From Capsaspora owczarzaki ATCC 30864 (lineage: Eukaryota > Opisthokonta > Filasterea): DNA of 64,000 nucleotides. Where the stretch lies: NCBI RefSeq assembly GCF_000151315.2, contig NW_011887303.1:986531-1050530 (forward strand), given 5' to 3'. The notes below the pieces were generated by a model. It was not told the origin of the DNA and ran no database searches. It saw only the letters and a program-made list of their open reading frames with translations. Positions 48,961-63,484 of the stretch are shown piece after piece; position 1 is the stretch's first letter; each line of letters begins with the position of its first letter. A program made the position numbers and the translations under genes.

Positions 48961-49367
48961 ATTGCACATGAAGAGCTCTGATGCGACTGCGAGAGGCATC
49001 TTGTCCACAATGACATAGTCGTTGGCAGCCGGCATGCGGTAGGCGACGTTTCGGAGGATGAGCGAGGTGACAACGTTGACAGCGTCTGGCTCGCCGTCGA
49101 CAAACTTCTTCAACGCGTCATGTACTTGCCTATGAGGAGTCATAGATCGAGCGCGGCGAACAAACGGTCAGTTTTGACCATGTCCGTGGTCTAGAATGCG
49201 CATGGTGGACTGTACTGTACCATAGTCCTCGCTGGCGAGGTCAGAGACCGCCTTGAGCTTGAAGGCGAGTGCGTCCGTGTTGCGCTGCTTGATGGCAAAG
49301 ATGACCGAGATGAATGCGTTGCAAGCAAAGTCAAACTCGACAGCACGTCGGTCGAGGCTGTTCTGGT
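48961..49367 (-). CDS. Two well-formed exons of an unidentified minus-strand gene (partial)
   Basis: Exon 49367..49221 (acceptor ctgcag, donor gtacag) encodes QNSLDRRAVEFDFACNAF...ASEDYG. Exon 49124..48961 (acceptor ggcaag, donor gtaagt) encodes VHDALKKFVDGEPDAVNVV...LFMCN. Phases agree (G|TA), together giving about 103 residues with coding-like composition. Upstream and downstream exons could not be joined: the stretch after 48961 meets stops in every splice option I tried. It may be a decayed gene or a gene with exons I missed. No domain recognised. Confidence 0.45.
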
Positions 49368-51974
49368 CTGCAGGCACGAGCGGGTTGCGATGCGAATTCG
49401 ATGCGCGGCAATGTTAGACCAGCCAGCAGCCACTTCCGACTTGACGTGGCAAACACCTGAGCCGCTGTGTGCGACAAGTCAAACTGTGAATCAGAGCGAC
49501 ACTATGATCGAGAGCGAGTCAAGTGAGTGACGTGACATTGGGGTAAAGCTGATGGGAGAGAGGATCACAGTCGGTCTCCATTGGCAGGTATCATGAGTGA
49601 GGCTCAGGCTCAGGAGGCACACACAGCGATGACGCGCGTTCGTGGTGTGGGGAGTGAAAACATGCGACGTGTAGCAAGCAGCGAGAGAGAGTGAGAGTGA
49701 GAGAGAGAGAGAGAGAGGAAGGAGAGACGATGAGAGCTCGGTCTTCTGGCTGCCACTCCAAGAGCACACATGACGCGCATCGATCAAAGCAAGAGAAAGA
49801 CAGAAAGAAGCAGAATAAAAGACGCAAGCAGCAGGAGGAGGAGGAGGAGGAGGAGGAGGAGATGAAGTGTGCCACAACAAAACGCACCGTGAGCGCTGAG
49901 GACGGCAATGCTCAATGCAAGCAGTGCTGCGACTGCTGCAGTGCCATTGCGAGGAATGAAGAGAATAAAAGAAAAGAAAAATGAAGAGTAGATCTAAATC
50001 GAAGGAATGAAGAACAACTGCAAAACCATCAATCAAAGAGCAAAAGAGCAGACTTGAAGGATTTCAACAATGCTCAGCAGTTGCACCCACACAAGGGGAG
50101 ACAAGTGGAAAGAGTCCTTGCTTGCACACTTCAAAGCAGTGCTCTTGTTGTTGAATCAGGCCCTTGTGCACGACTCTGACGACGTGGCATCGTGGAGCTC
50201 GAGGGCAAAGGTGAGTGTCTTTTGGCGGACGAATGGCTGGATTGGATGCATTTGATCGATATCCCTCCTCAGCACCAACGTTCATCGTCATCGATTTGAT
50301 GGGCACAGCAAGGTCCAATCGGTGCTACAGGAGCGGTTTTTGACGGAATTTCATGCCGCCCTCCTCAACAGAGTGCTCAAATGGAGGAGCTGTCAAAATA
50401 ATAAAATAAAAATCAAGATGAAATGACAAAGCCGCTTCAAACGACGCCGCCGTCGCTCAGCCCCAAGCAGCAGACCAGCACACACGATCGTCGTGTGCGT
50501 ACGTGTATGCGTGTTTGAGAGTGCATGGTGCGATCGCACTGTGGATGGGTGCGACTTATGAGGATCGTCCTCACAATAAGACGCCACTTGGTCATGGTTG
50601 CTGCCGATCTCGGTTGCTGCCGATCTCGGTTGCCGCCCCATGCTACAGAGCAACACCAAGAGGACAAGGACATCCATGCGCGACGCGGTGGACGAACAAC
50701 AAACCCCCAAACCAGTTCGGGGTAGTGCGTCCCCTCAACCCACGCAATGTCAAACTTATCAGCCGACAGAATGAATGAATGGAGGTAAGTTAGCTCGTTG
50801 ACGGCGAACAATCACGCGGTCGGCATTTTTCTCCCCCTCTTATTATGATTTGTGCTCTATTTGTGCTCACTCTCTCTCTCTCTCTCTTTTTTTTTTTGTT
50901 GCCTGTTCGCTACCCGCTGTAAGATCGCACGCGGAGCCTCTCTCTGTCTTGCTCTCTCTTTCTCTCTCACTCTTTCTCTCTCTCTCCCCCTCTCTCTTTC
51001 TCTCTTTCTCATCTCATCGAACGCATTCCCATCCGTCTCTCGCTCTCGCTCTCTCTCGTAGCCGTCTCGCTCGCTCTTGATTGCTTTGGCGGCGGTCTTT
51101 AAGTTTTTTTTTTTTTTTTGCTTTTTTTTTTCAACTCCAATCTCGCCGCCTGATCGCTGTATTCTGGCGTCGGCGTTTGCGTTTTGCGTGTGGTGCAATG
51201 CGCTTCATCAATCTGTCATGCGTACTGAAGGGAGAGGGAGCGGAGAGCGAGTGGTGCGGACACCGCGTTTCTTCTGTTGCTTGCTGTTTTTTTGTTTTTC
51301 GTGTTTTTTTTTTTTCTTTTTTTTTTTTCAACTCCAATATCGCCACCCGATCGTCGTATTCTGGTGTCGGCGTTTGCATTTTTCGTGTGATGCAACGCGC
51401 TTCATCCATCTGTCATGCGTAGTGAAGGGGGAGGGAGCGGAGAGTGAGTCGACTTGTGTTGCTTTTTTTCTTCTTTCCTTTTGTTTTTTTTTCTTGGTGG
51501 GTTGAATGGTTTTCTTTTTCTCGATTGATTTTTATTTTCCTTCTTGTCAAAAGCATGACCATAAACAGCACAGTAACGCAAAAAAAAGGAAAAAAAAAAA
51601 AAAACAAAAAAGACGACTTCAGCGTGCTCGGCACTGGGCGCCCCTTTCACCCCCTACCCACCAATACCACCATGGTTATTGATGGAATGTCGTTGCGTGA
51701 TTTATCGAGAAAGTAGGAGAGCACAGAGCGCAGCCTGGGAGCTCGATTCCAGCTTGCATTTGAAGTCAAAACCAAAAATCGCAACGAAAAACAAAAGAAA
51801 GATCAAAAGAAAAGCGAAGACATCAGCAAGTTGTCATCTCAACACAGCGTCTTCTGCCATGATGAAGCTTCATAAAAGAACCAAACTCACCATTCACGAC
51901 GCGATGTCGAAAATAAAAAAAAATCACTTTGACAGGTTGAATCAGTCTTTAGTTTTTGTTTTTCAGTTTTTGCG
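49368..51974. other. 2.6-kb sparse region
   Basis: Short simple repeats (GA at 49681-49715, GGA at 49837-49861, CT at 50870-50890 and 50940-51060), poly-T runs and the 197-bp duplication at 51132-51450. A plus-strand open segment at about 50088-50209 (RGDKWKESLLAHFKAVLLLLNQ) ending at a gtgagt looks exon-like but cannot be linked to anything. No complete gene. Confidence 0.4.
51132..51450. repeat. 197-bp direct tandem duplication
   Basis: A segment of about 120 bp beginning CAACTCCAAT.TCGCC at 51132 recurs at 51329 with roughly 85% identity (shared TGTCATGCGTA.TGAAGG, GGGAGCGGAGAG). Each copy is preceded by a T-rich run. No coding function is evident. Confidence 0.85.
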
Positions 51975-56215
<4,241 letters not shown>

Positions 56216-56556
56216 AATGCTCGTCTTTATGAGCTCGGAGAAGGTTCAACTCAAGTGTTTCAAATACATTTTTGTGGCTCTCTCTCCCATGAAAAGTGAC
56301 AAAGTCAGGCGCAGGATCGGCGAAAAGTCCATGAGGCCCTGATGGATTTGATACCTACACACGAACGGTTGTTGCAGGACTTCGTTGCAGGAATTATCTC
56401 ATCTTCCGAAAGCGTCACATCCATCGAGCTTTGGTTGCAATGACGTCCAAGTTGTCCTCGCCAGCGGGTATGCCTTCACTGGCCGCAAATCGGACCGAAT
56501 ATCCTTCGCGTATCTGATGCTTTCACAGATGCTAGTGAAGTGAGGCCGCCGAAATA

Positions 56557-56602
56557 CTATCCCCAAAAAAAGTTCGTAGAGAGTGCTAGTTCACCATGTT
56601 CC
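56557..56602 (+). repeat. Left terminal inverted repeat of element B
   Basis: 46 bp, inverse of 58121-58166 with 7 mismatches; TA immediately outside. Confidence 0.88.
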
Positions 56603-58120
56603 CCGCCTCCACGCGAGCCCGCTGCTTTATTAATAAATGGGTGCTGTGTGGGTCACACTACTTTATCAAAAATCTGGCTCATCCAATGTGCATGTGAAGG
56701 AGGAGACGAGAAAAACTGCGATTTTTGTGAGGAAAAAAATCTGAAAATTCCCTATTTTTTCAAAATTTGCGGTATAACCGCCCGTTCCACCCATTTCAAT
56801 CCAACCAAACCACTTTAACAACAAACATAATCATGACTCACATCATAAAATGCATGGATGCTCTCGGAGATAGAGCTTATGAGGCGGATGTAATGTGATG
56901 GACTGAGCACTTTGTCGCTCACGTTTCGGAAGCACTCTCGAACCACGACTTGGTCCGTCGCCTCTACACCTTGGTAGTTTTCTTTCCTGACCATGGTACA
57001 TGAGTTTGCGATATGATACAGGTCGGGGGAGTTGGGAGGCTAGTCGGGCACGTCGACTTTGTGGTTTTTCAACCACCTGCTCACAACCTCTTTCTTGTGC
57101 CAGGGCGCATTGGTTCGATGGAATAAGAAGTTTTTACCCTCTGGTAATGTGCGACGGGCGTACTTCAACTCATCATTGAGAAGGGAGAGATAGGGGAGCA
57201 AGTTTATGCGGTCTCCGACCTCACGAAAGTGGGACACGGCGAAACGAGAAATTTTTGGAAAATCGTCAATTTGCCACCTTTCCACACTTCACCTGCGGCT
57301 GGACGACCCTGTGGTCGAGCAGCTGCCCGGTTTCATGCGCACATGTTTGAACACATGCGTTGCTATACCCGGACAGCAGTGTCGCCCGAGGAAATGACGT
57401 TGAGCCACTGCTTGGCGGCATAATGCAAATGCCGTTTGGCGAAGCAAAAATCTTGTTTTGCTCGCATTTTCGGCGACCGCGACTTTTCGCACTTGACTCG
57501 GTACTTGAACCCCCGCCTACCCAGTTCCTTTTGAGCATAAGCTGTAGATGACATCATCGTCGTCATTTTGAGGGTAAAAGCGGCGATCTCAGAGGCAATG
57601 GGGGACTCTCCGGACTGAAATTGAGCTGGAAAAAGGGGGCAAAATTGGGCAGTAACCTCGAGTTTTCAGCCAAAGCTCGGCTTAGTTGCAAACCTGCCGC
57701 CCGCCTTGCACACACGAATGTACCTGAACATTCTTCGGTACTTCAGACCAATCTGGGCGGCGATGGCGGGCCGAGGGACGCTGTACTCTCATCGAGCATT
57801 CACGTTAACACACATGATCCCAGGGCCCGGCCTTCCCTCCATCAACGGCACCAAACACGCCTTGTTGGGTTTTGGAGGTGATGCTAAGCACTTGTGCAGT
57901 GTGCGGGTAGAGGGTGGAGTGGAATGACGTGATTTTGGTGGTGGAAAGCATGAATTGATCGAAAAGTGGCAAATTTTTCGTGAAACAAAATTGCCAAAAC
58001 TTCTTCTTTTCGGCCTCCCTCCTTCTCTGACGGAGCTCAATCTTCCAAATGACAGTGTATTTTGTATGTTCACAAGGTCTGCCAACTACTGTAGGGGGGA
58101 GAGGGTGGGGCATGGGTGCC

Positions 58121-58166
58121 GGAACATAGTGAACTACCATTCTTCACGAACTTTTTCGGGGGATAG
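58121..58166 (-). repeat. Right terminal inverted repeat of element B
   Basis: 46 bp, inverse of 56557-56602 with 7 mismatches; TA immediately outside. Confidence 0.88.
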
Positions 58167-58471
58167 TACAACCGATTCCCATCGGGAAGTTTGTGCGTGC
58201 ATCTCACGTGCGTTGGTGCATGTTGGTAGGGGAATGCTTTAGTTATGGTGCAACGCCGTACGGCACGATGAAAGCCATGGAGACTCTGGCTTATGTGGAG
58301 GCTGGGGGTCGACTGCCCAGGCCGGAGCACTGTACAGCGGAGCTGTTTAGCCTGATGCTGAGCTGCTGGGACATGTCGCCTGAGAAACGACCGACCTTTG
58401 CCCAGCTTGTCAAAGCTCTGACAGCCCTTCAGGATGGGACGACGATTCGCGAAATTGGTGCAATGCTGTGA

Positions 58472-59652
58472 AAGTGCAGATGTGTTTCTTGGTGCACGGT
58501 GCGTCTTGGTCGCGCTGTGATTCTCCTTACACCCCAACCCATTTCTGTTAGCTCAGTGCTTAATTTACTCCATATCTACCTATGGCTCCTTCTCAGGTGT
58601 GACAGTTGATGTTGCTTTATGACACTTCCTTGCTTGATGACTTGCTCAAAAGTAGGAGTCGCGACTCGAACGAATGTGCGAGAAGGCTATTCTTGGTACT
58701 CTCCATCAGCCGCGATCGAGCGACTGTTTGCCTTGTGCTCCTCGTCTTGATGGGCAATGATACAAGTTTGATTGCGCAAAGTTGACTGCAAAACCCAAGT
58801 TGGTTGTTTGTTCAGGTGAAATTGTGTCTTCAAAGAAGGATTCACACTTCAATTTCAATATGCGGTAAGACTAGTGACAATATGGTCCCGTTCCAAACAA
58901 ATTCAATGAAATAGGCCTCATAGAAATGGAAGTCGAACAAATCAGGGTGATTGTCATCCTTTTTTTTTTTTCTTTTTTCGTTTTTTTTTTTTTGGGTTTT
59001 GTCGGTGCTCCATTGGGAACGAAGGTACGTCAAGGCGCATATCAAATCCAAAGAGCAACCCGCTGTTCTTCTTTGATAGTTTCGGTTCATCTTGCAGTTG
59101 CACTGCTCAGCGATAGAGCGGGTGTGCAGCTGAGTCTAAGCCCTAAGCGATCAGCACACAATGCATTGCACTCGTTCCTGGCCGCTCGCTCGCTGTCTCT
59201 CTCGCGCGCTGACCCGATGATGTGTTTTGCTGCAGCACGCAACAAGCACCGAGCAGAACAAGGGGCAGGAGGAGCAGCCGTGTCCTGCGACGGAATAGAA
59301 CAAGCAAGGGAACATAGAAAAGCAACGAAGAAACGAACAAAACACACAAAGAAAAAACTAAGATCTTCCAATGCTGACAAGATCGAACTGATATCGTCCC
59401 TTTTCCGCCGCTCTCTTGATGACGCACATTGTTAGACGAAAAGAGTGGAAGTGATCAGGAAGAGAGCGCTTGGAGTGGACACACAGGTGCAGTGGCAGCG
59501 CGCTACAACGAGGTGTGATGGACCCGCGTGTCTCCCTCTATCTGGAACAGTGCTTTGGGATCCATCCATCTGCACACCGCCGCCATTCAGCACTTCGACG
59601 TTGCGGTTTGCGGGCGAGTGTTTGTTGGAAAGTGCGAGCTTACTTTGTGCTG
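58472..59652. other. Spacer between the kinase relic and element C; no gene supported
   Basis: About 1.2 kb. It contains T-runs at 58960-58994 and several open frames of 60-170 residues without recognisable domains. Its last part adjoins the left end of element C and should be the other half of the interrupted LINE, but no reverse-transcriptase sequence could be recognised there. Confidence 0.4.
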
Positions 59653-59654
59653 TA

Positions 59655-59684
59655 CTATCACCCAAAAACGTTTTTTACATCGCG
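59655..59684 (+). repeat. Left terminal inverted repeat of element C
   Basis: 30 bp; 29 of 30 bases match the inverse of 61302-61331. Confidence 0.95.
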
Positions 59685-59918
59685 ATTTGTTTTGGTTAAT
59701 TCAGTCTCCATCTCCGTGTGACGACGGTTAGTTCGCCCTATTTCACATGTGGGGTGTGCGTCGGTGTACCCTACATCGGAAAATGATGAGGAGCGGGGAC
59801 GGGAAGAGAAGTGTGCGTGTGGGGACCGCGTGGATGCGGGAAAACATCGAAAAAAAGCGCGCGCTTTGGATTGAATTTTTCCCGCCTTTTTCTCTCATTT
59901 CCACAGTTCGACGCCCCC

Positions 59919-61041
59919 ATGGCTCGTTCTACTCGTGCCTCGTCCCCGCCGTCTTCGTCCGTGAAGCGAGTCACACGCGGCAATGTATCCCCACCATCGC
60001 CGCCGAAGCCCACTGTCATCAAGCCGAGTAGGGAGGTCATTCGGTCGAACGTGTTGGAGCTGCACAAAGCCGGCCTCTCCTACCGCCAGATCGCCGACCA
60101 ACTCGGTCTCCTTTGGCACACAGTGCGTGCAATCCATGTACGCTACTCGGCGAGGGGCGGGACGCAGGATTCGCCGCGATCTGGACGTCCGACCAAGGTT
60201 TTTTCGACTGCCGCTGTAAACATCGTGCAGCAGATTAAGACCGGAGAGTCTCAGACAGCTACCGAAGTCGCCGCCACCATGCGCAAATGGAGGCTCTGTG
60301 ATGTCACTGCAGAGACGATCAGGAACGTGCTGCGGCGGGAGGGTCTTTTTTGTGCGGCGAAGGTCAAAAAAAGCGAGGCTGCTGCAGCGTCATAAAGACG
60401 CCCGATTTGCTTTCGCCCGCGCTCACGCCAATTGGACCGTAGAGGACTGGTTGAACGTCGTTTTTTCCGACGAGACCGCTCTCTACCTGTACAGGAACAA
60501 CAACTCTGGCCGTGTGTGGCGTGTGTGGGGTGCACCGCTCGACGACAGGTCGGTCCAGGGCACTGTCAAGTTTGGAGGAGGGCACATCAATGTGTGGGGA
60601 GCGATTTCGCGTTACGGCATCTCCTTCTTCTCCGAGCTCGGCGACCGCATGAACGGCGACGTCTACCTCTCCGTTCTGAATGAGGAGTTGAAAGACAGTC
60701 TGGCCGCTTGGGGAAACGACCCAAACCTGATTTTCATGCAGGACAACGCGCCCTGTCACAAGCGGAAGGACGTGATGAAATGGTTCAAAAACCAGAACCT
60801 CACCCTCTTGGAGTGGCCTGCGAACTCCCCCGACCTCAACCCCATCGAGCATGCGTGGAACATGGTCAAGAACGCTGTGTACAAGCAGCGAGAGATCACA
60901 AACCAAGATATGCTCTGGGAGCGCTTCCAAGAGGTCTACCACAAGGTCCTCACCGTCGAGGTCTGCACCTCGCTCATTTCATCCATGCCGCGCCGCATCA
61001 AAGCAGTTTTGGATGCCCATGGTGGTTATACCAAGTATTGA
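59919..61041 (+). pseudogene. Element C transposase (Tc1, DD34E), one frameshift in an A7 run
   Basis: The frame opens at the ATG at 59919 and encodes a basic N-terminus, a helix-turn-helix (ELHKAGLSYRQIADQLGL) and a GRP hook (PRSGRPTKV). It breaks at 60366-60372, where seven A replace an expected six; the next frame then continues HKDARFAFARAHANW to the end at 61041. The catalytic triad is intact: FSDE, FMQDNAPCH and SPDLNPIEHAW, with 34 residues between the second Asp and Glu. The C-terminus is GGYTKY. Apart from the one-base slip the protein is complete, about 374 residues, so a sequencing error in the homopolymer or a very recent mutation are equally possible. Confidence 0.9.
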
Positions 61042-61301
61042 AATGGTTTGGTGGGGCTCATGCGTCCGTATGGTGTTGTGTTTGTGAAAGTTGAAAAAAG
61101 AACGCCAAAAAGTCCCTTTTTTGGGCGATCGCGTTTTGTCCCTTTTTGCATCCTTTCTCCTTCCCCCGTCGTACCAGTCATCACCCCTCCGCTCCTCTCA
61201 CTCTAAACACATAGAAGGTACATATATACATGCAGTAGAGAGGGAAAAGGGAGATTTGTGGTCAAAACGGTCGCAGGGCGGGGTGAGGAGTGGAAAAAAC
61301 A

Positions 61302-61331
61302 CGCGATGTAAAAAACTTTTTTGGGTGATAG
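61302..61331 (-). repeat. Right terminal inverted repeat of element C
   Basis: 30 bp; 29 of 30 bases match the inverse of 59655-59684. Confidence 0.95.
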
Positions 61332-61333
61332 TA

Positions 61334-63484
61334 GTCTACGATGGCGCAGGCGTAGAACGCGAAGAGCGTCGGCGAGTCGCAGCCTCCCTGGCGCACCGAC
61401 CTTTGGATTGAAAAGTGATCCGAGACTCGGCCTTGGTACACCATCGAGGAGCGGCCATTGGTGTTGTAGAGTTTGATCATGTTGATGTAGCCTGGCCCGA
61501 CTCCGTACGCTCTGAGTGCAGCATACAGGAAGTCGTGTGAGACCTTGTCGAACGCCTTGGACGCGTCTGTCATGGCAATCACTCCAGGGGTTTTGATGGT
61601 GTTGCACAGATCAATCACATCTCGGGTGAGATGGACGCAGCCATCGATGGTCCGAGAGGTGACAAACCCGTTTTGGTTGAGTGGTATGATGTCGTTGACC
61701 ACCAGCTGCAGCCGAGCGATCACTGCTTTGGTCAGGAGTTTGAAGTCGCAGTTCAGCAGCGAGATTGGTCGGTAGTTGCCAAGGTCAGAGCGCGGGCCTT
61801 TCTTGTACAGCAGCTTGACGAAGCCGTCCTGCATGTATTCCGGAAGGCGACCATTTTCGAGCGAGCGGTTGGCGATGGCGGCGAGGATTGGGGCCAGCTC
61901 GTGCTTGAACTTTTTGTAGAACGCAGTGCCCAGCCCGTCGGGCCCTGGGGACTTGCCAGATGCAGTTTTGTTGATGGCGTGGACGATCTCCCATGCCTCC
62001 AGCGGTCTGCTCATCAACTCGTGGTCCTCGTCGTCGAGCATCTCGTTGGGCTTTGCATGGCTGAGGATGTGCTGGGCAGCTGCTGGGTTAATGGGTACGT
62101 GCGCATAGAGCTTAGCGTAGAAATCTCGCTGGGCGTCCGTGATGCCGGCCGCATCGGTGACTTCTTTGCCGTCGACGAGGAGCATTGGGATGTGCGTCGC
62201 CTTTTGGGACTGCTTTTCGAGCGAGAAGTAGAAGGAGGTGGGGTGTTCGCCCTCGGTGCGCCACTTTTTGGCCGAGCGGACTCGTGCTCCTTGCGCGCGA
62301 TGCTCGAGCTCAGCTTTGGCACGGGCTTCCTGCTCCGCTCGTTCGGCTGCAAGCAGTTTTGCCTCTGCGGGGGATGTTGCTGCGAGGAGGTTGCCTTCGA
62401 TGATTTTGAGCTTGCGGCTCGCTTGGGCCAGAGCCTTCGCCCGGTCTTTCGCAATGGAGCCGCACAGGCACTGGGCTAGCCATGCTACGTCGGCCTTGAA
62501 AGCAGTCCAGTGGTTCTCGGGGTCGGGGCGGCGCGCCAGCTCTGCTATCTCGTTGAGGACCATGCCGCAGAAGCCAGCGTGTTCGAGAATGGTGTCGTTC
62601 AGCTTGAAGGGTGGAGTGCATCTGTCTTCCGCGGACGGCGCCACCAGGTTCACACAGACGCCTCGATGGTCCGAGTGTTGGTAAATCCTGGTCGCGGTCG
62701 ACTTGATTGTGAGCGGGAGGTTGGATGACAGGAGCATGAGGTCGATGCGGGAGGCTCGGTGTGTCTGGTTCTTGCTCGGCCATCGTGTGTATTCGACAGG
62801 GTCATCGGCGCGGTGGTTGAGCAGCCAGGCATCCTCGAGTGCGTGCTTGTTGATGAAGTCCTTGAGAGCGTGGTTTGCCTGTGTGGCGCTCCTAGGCTCT
62901 TGGCTTGGCTCTGGCTGGACGTACAGGGGGCTGATGTTGGGTGTGTTGTTGAAGTCGCCGCCGATGATGGCGGGCAGCCTTGGCTCGTCGTCGTTTGGCT
63001 GGGTGGCTGACTTGATGAGGTCGCTGAGTTGGTCCAGGAACGCCACTTTGTCAGCTTGTGAGCCAGATGCCGGGGCATAGATTGATGAGATGATGGTTGG
63101 CTTGCTGTTGAGGTTTGCTGTGATGATGAGGGCTCGCCCTGGGATGGAGCTGAGTAGTGTTGGGCTCGCGAGTGCGGGGTTGGTGTCGCCCGGTGCCGGC
63201 TTCCTGATGAGGATGCCGACCCCGTGCTTGGGTTCCGGCTCGGAGCTCCAGAAGCAAGTGTAGTCGCGGAAGAGGTTGGAGGCGGCTGCTTCGGTCGCTG
63301 GCGTGAGCCAGGTTTCCTGAAGCAGGATGACGGTTGGAGGAGTTGGGCGGCCGTTGTAGGTGGTGGCCGGATTGGAGAGTGCATGGATGAGAGAGGCGGA
63401 GGAGGAGGAGAAGAAGGGGAGGGGCGCATTGCCCCCTACAGAGAGGGAGCGCGCATTTAGAGTTGCGAAGAGAAGGCCGGTCAT
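61334..63484 (-). mobile_element. L1-type LINE ORF2 (endonuclease-reverse transcriptase), cut short by element C
   Basis: From the ATG at 63484 about 717 residues are open. The N-terminal third is an APE-type endonuclease: ATLNARSL, ILLQETW, ISSIYAPA, IIGGDFNNTP, RIDLMLLSS and the terminal SDHRGV. The reverse-transcriptase domain begins near GKSPGPDGLGTAFYK and shows NYRPISLLNCDFKLLTK, QNGFVTSRTID, AMTDASKAFDKVSHDFL (first catalytic Asp) and SVRQGGCDSPTLFAFY. The frame enters the inverted repeat of element C at 61332, before the YADD box, so the element cannot be active. The order EN then RT and the CCHC-containing ORF1 upstream fit the L1/Tx1 group. Confidence 0.92.

Larger units (their letters stand above)
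56557..58166 (-). mobile_element. Decayed Tc1/mariner element B, with terminal inverted repeats and TA duplication
   Basis: Left end CTATCCCCAAAAAAAGTTCG at 56557 and the inverse of CTATCCCCCGAAAAAGTTCG ending at 58166 are inverted repeats; over 46 bp they match at about 39 positions. TA flanks both sides (56555-56556 and 58167-58168), the Tc1/mariner target duplication. The minus strand carries a broken transposase in several frames between about 57600 and 57040 (YAAKQWLNVISSGDTAV; GDRINLLPYLSLLNDELK; FLFHRTNAPWHKKEVV). These correspond in order to VEDWLNVVFSDETAL, GDRMNGDVYLSVLNEELK and LIFMQDNAPCHKRKDV of element C. Frameshifts and substitutions at catalytic positions make it inactive. Confidence 0.88.
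56340..58471 (+). pseudogene. Protein tyrosine kinase relic split by a Tc1 element
   Basis: The right part (58169-58471) reads as the C-lobe of a tyrosine kinase: GECFSYGATPYGTMKAM, GGRLPRPEHC, LMLSCWDMSPEKRPTFAQLVKAL, then a stop at 58471. This covers subdomains IX-XI with the conserved CW and RPTF motifs. The left part (about 56375-56470) has a frame reading NYLIFRKRHIHRALVA, which fits the catalytic loop (YL...IHRDLAA) with the catalytic Asp replaced by Ala, and soon meets stops. Between them sits a 1.6-kb transposon flanked by TA. APE and DVWSFG motifs are missing, so sequence was also lost outside the insertion. It is certainly not a working kinase as it stands; the C-lobe alone is well preserved. 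Confidence 0.6.
59655..61331 (+). mobile_element. Tc1/mariner element C, nested in a LINE
   Basis: The 30-bp ends starting CTATCACCCAAAAA at 59655-59684 and inverted at 61302-61331 differ at a single base. TA flanks both (59653-59654, 61332-61333). The 1677-bp element carries one Tc1 transposase on the plus strand. The outermost CTATC-CCC-AAAAA pattern is shared with element B, so B and C belong to related families, with C much younger. The right end lies inside the reading frame of a LINE reverse transcriptase. Confidence 0.95.

Noticed and set aside
50393-50811. Minus-strand open frames with protein-like stretches (KFDIAWVEGTHYPELVWGF)
   Set aside because: No splice sites or start could be linked, frames change within the segment, and no family was recognised.
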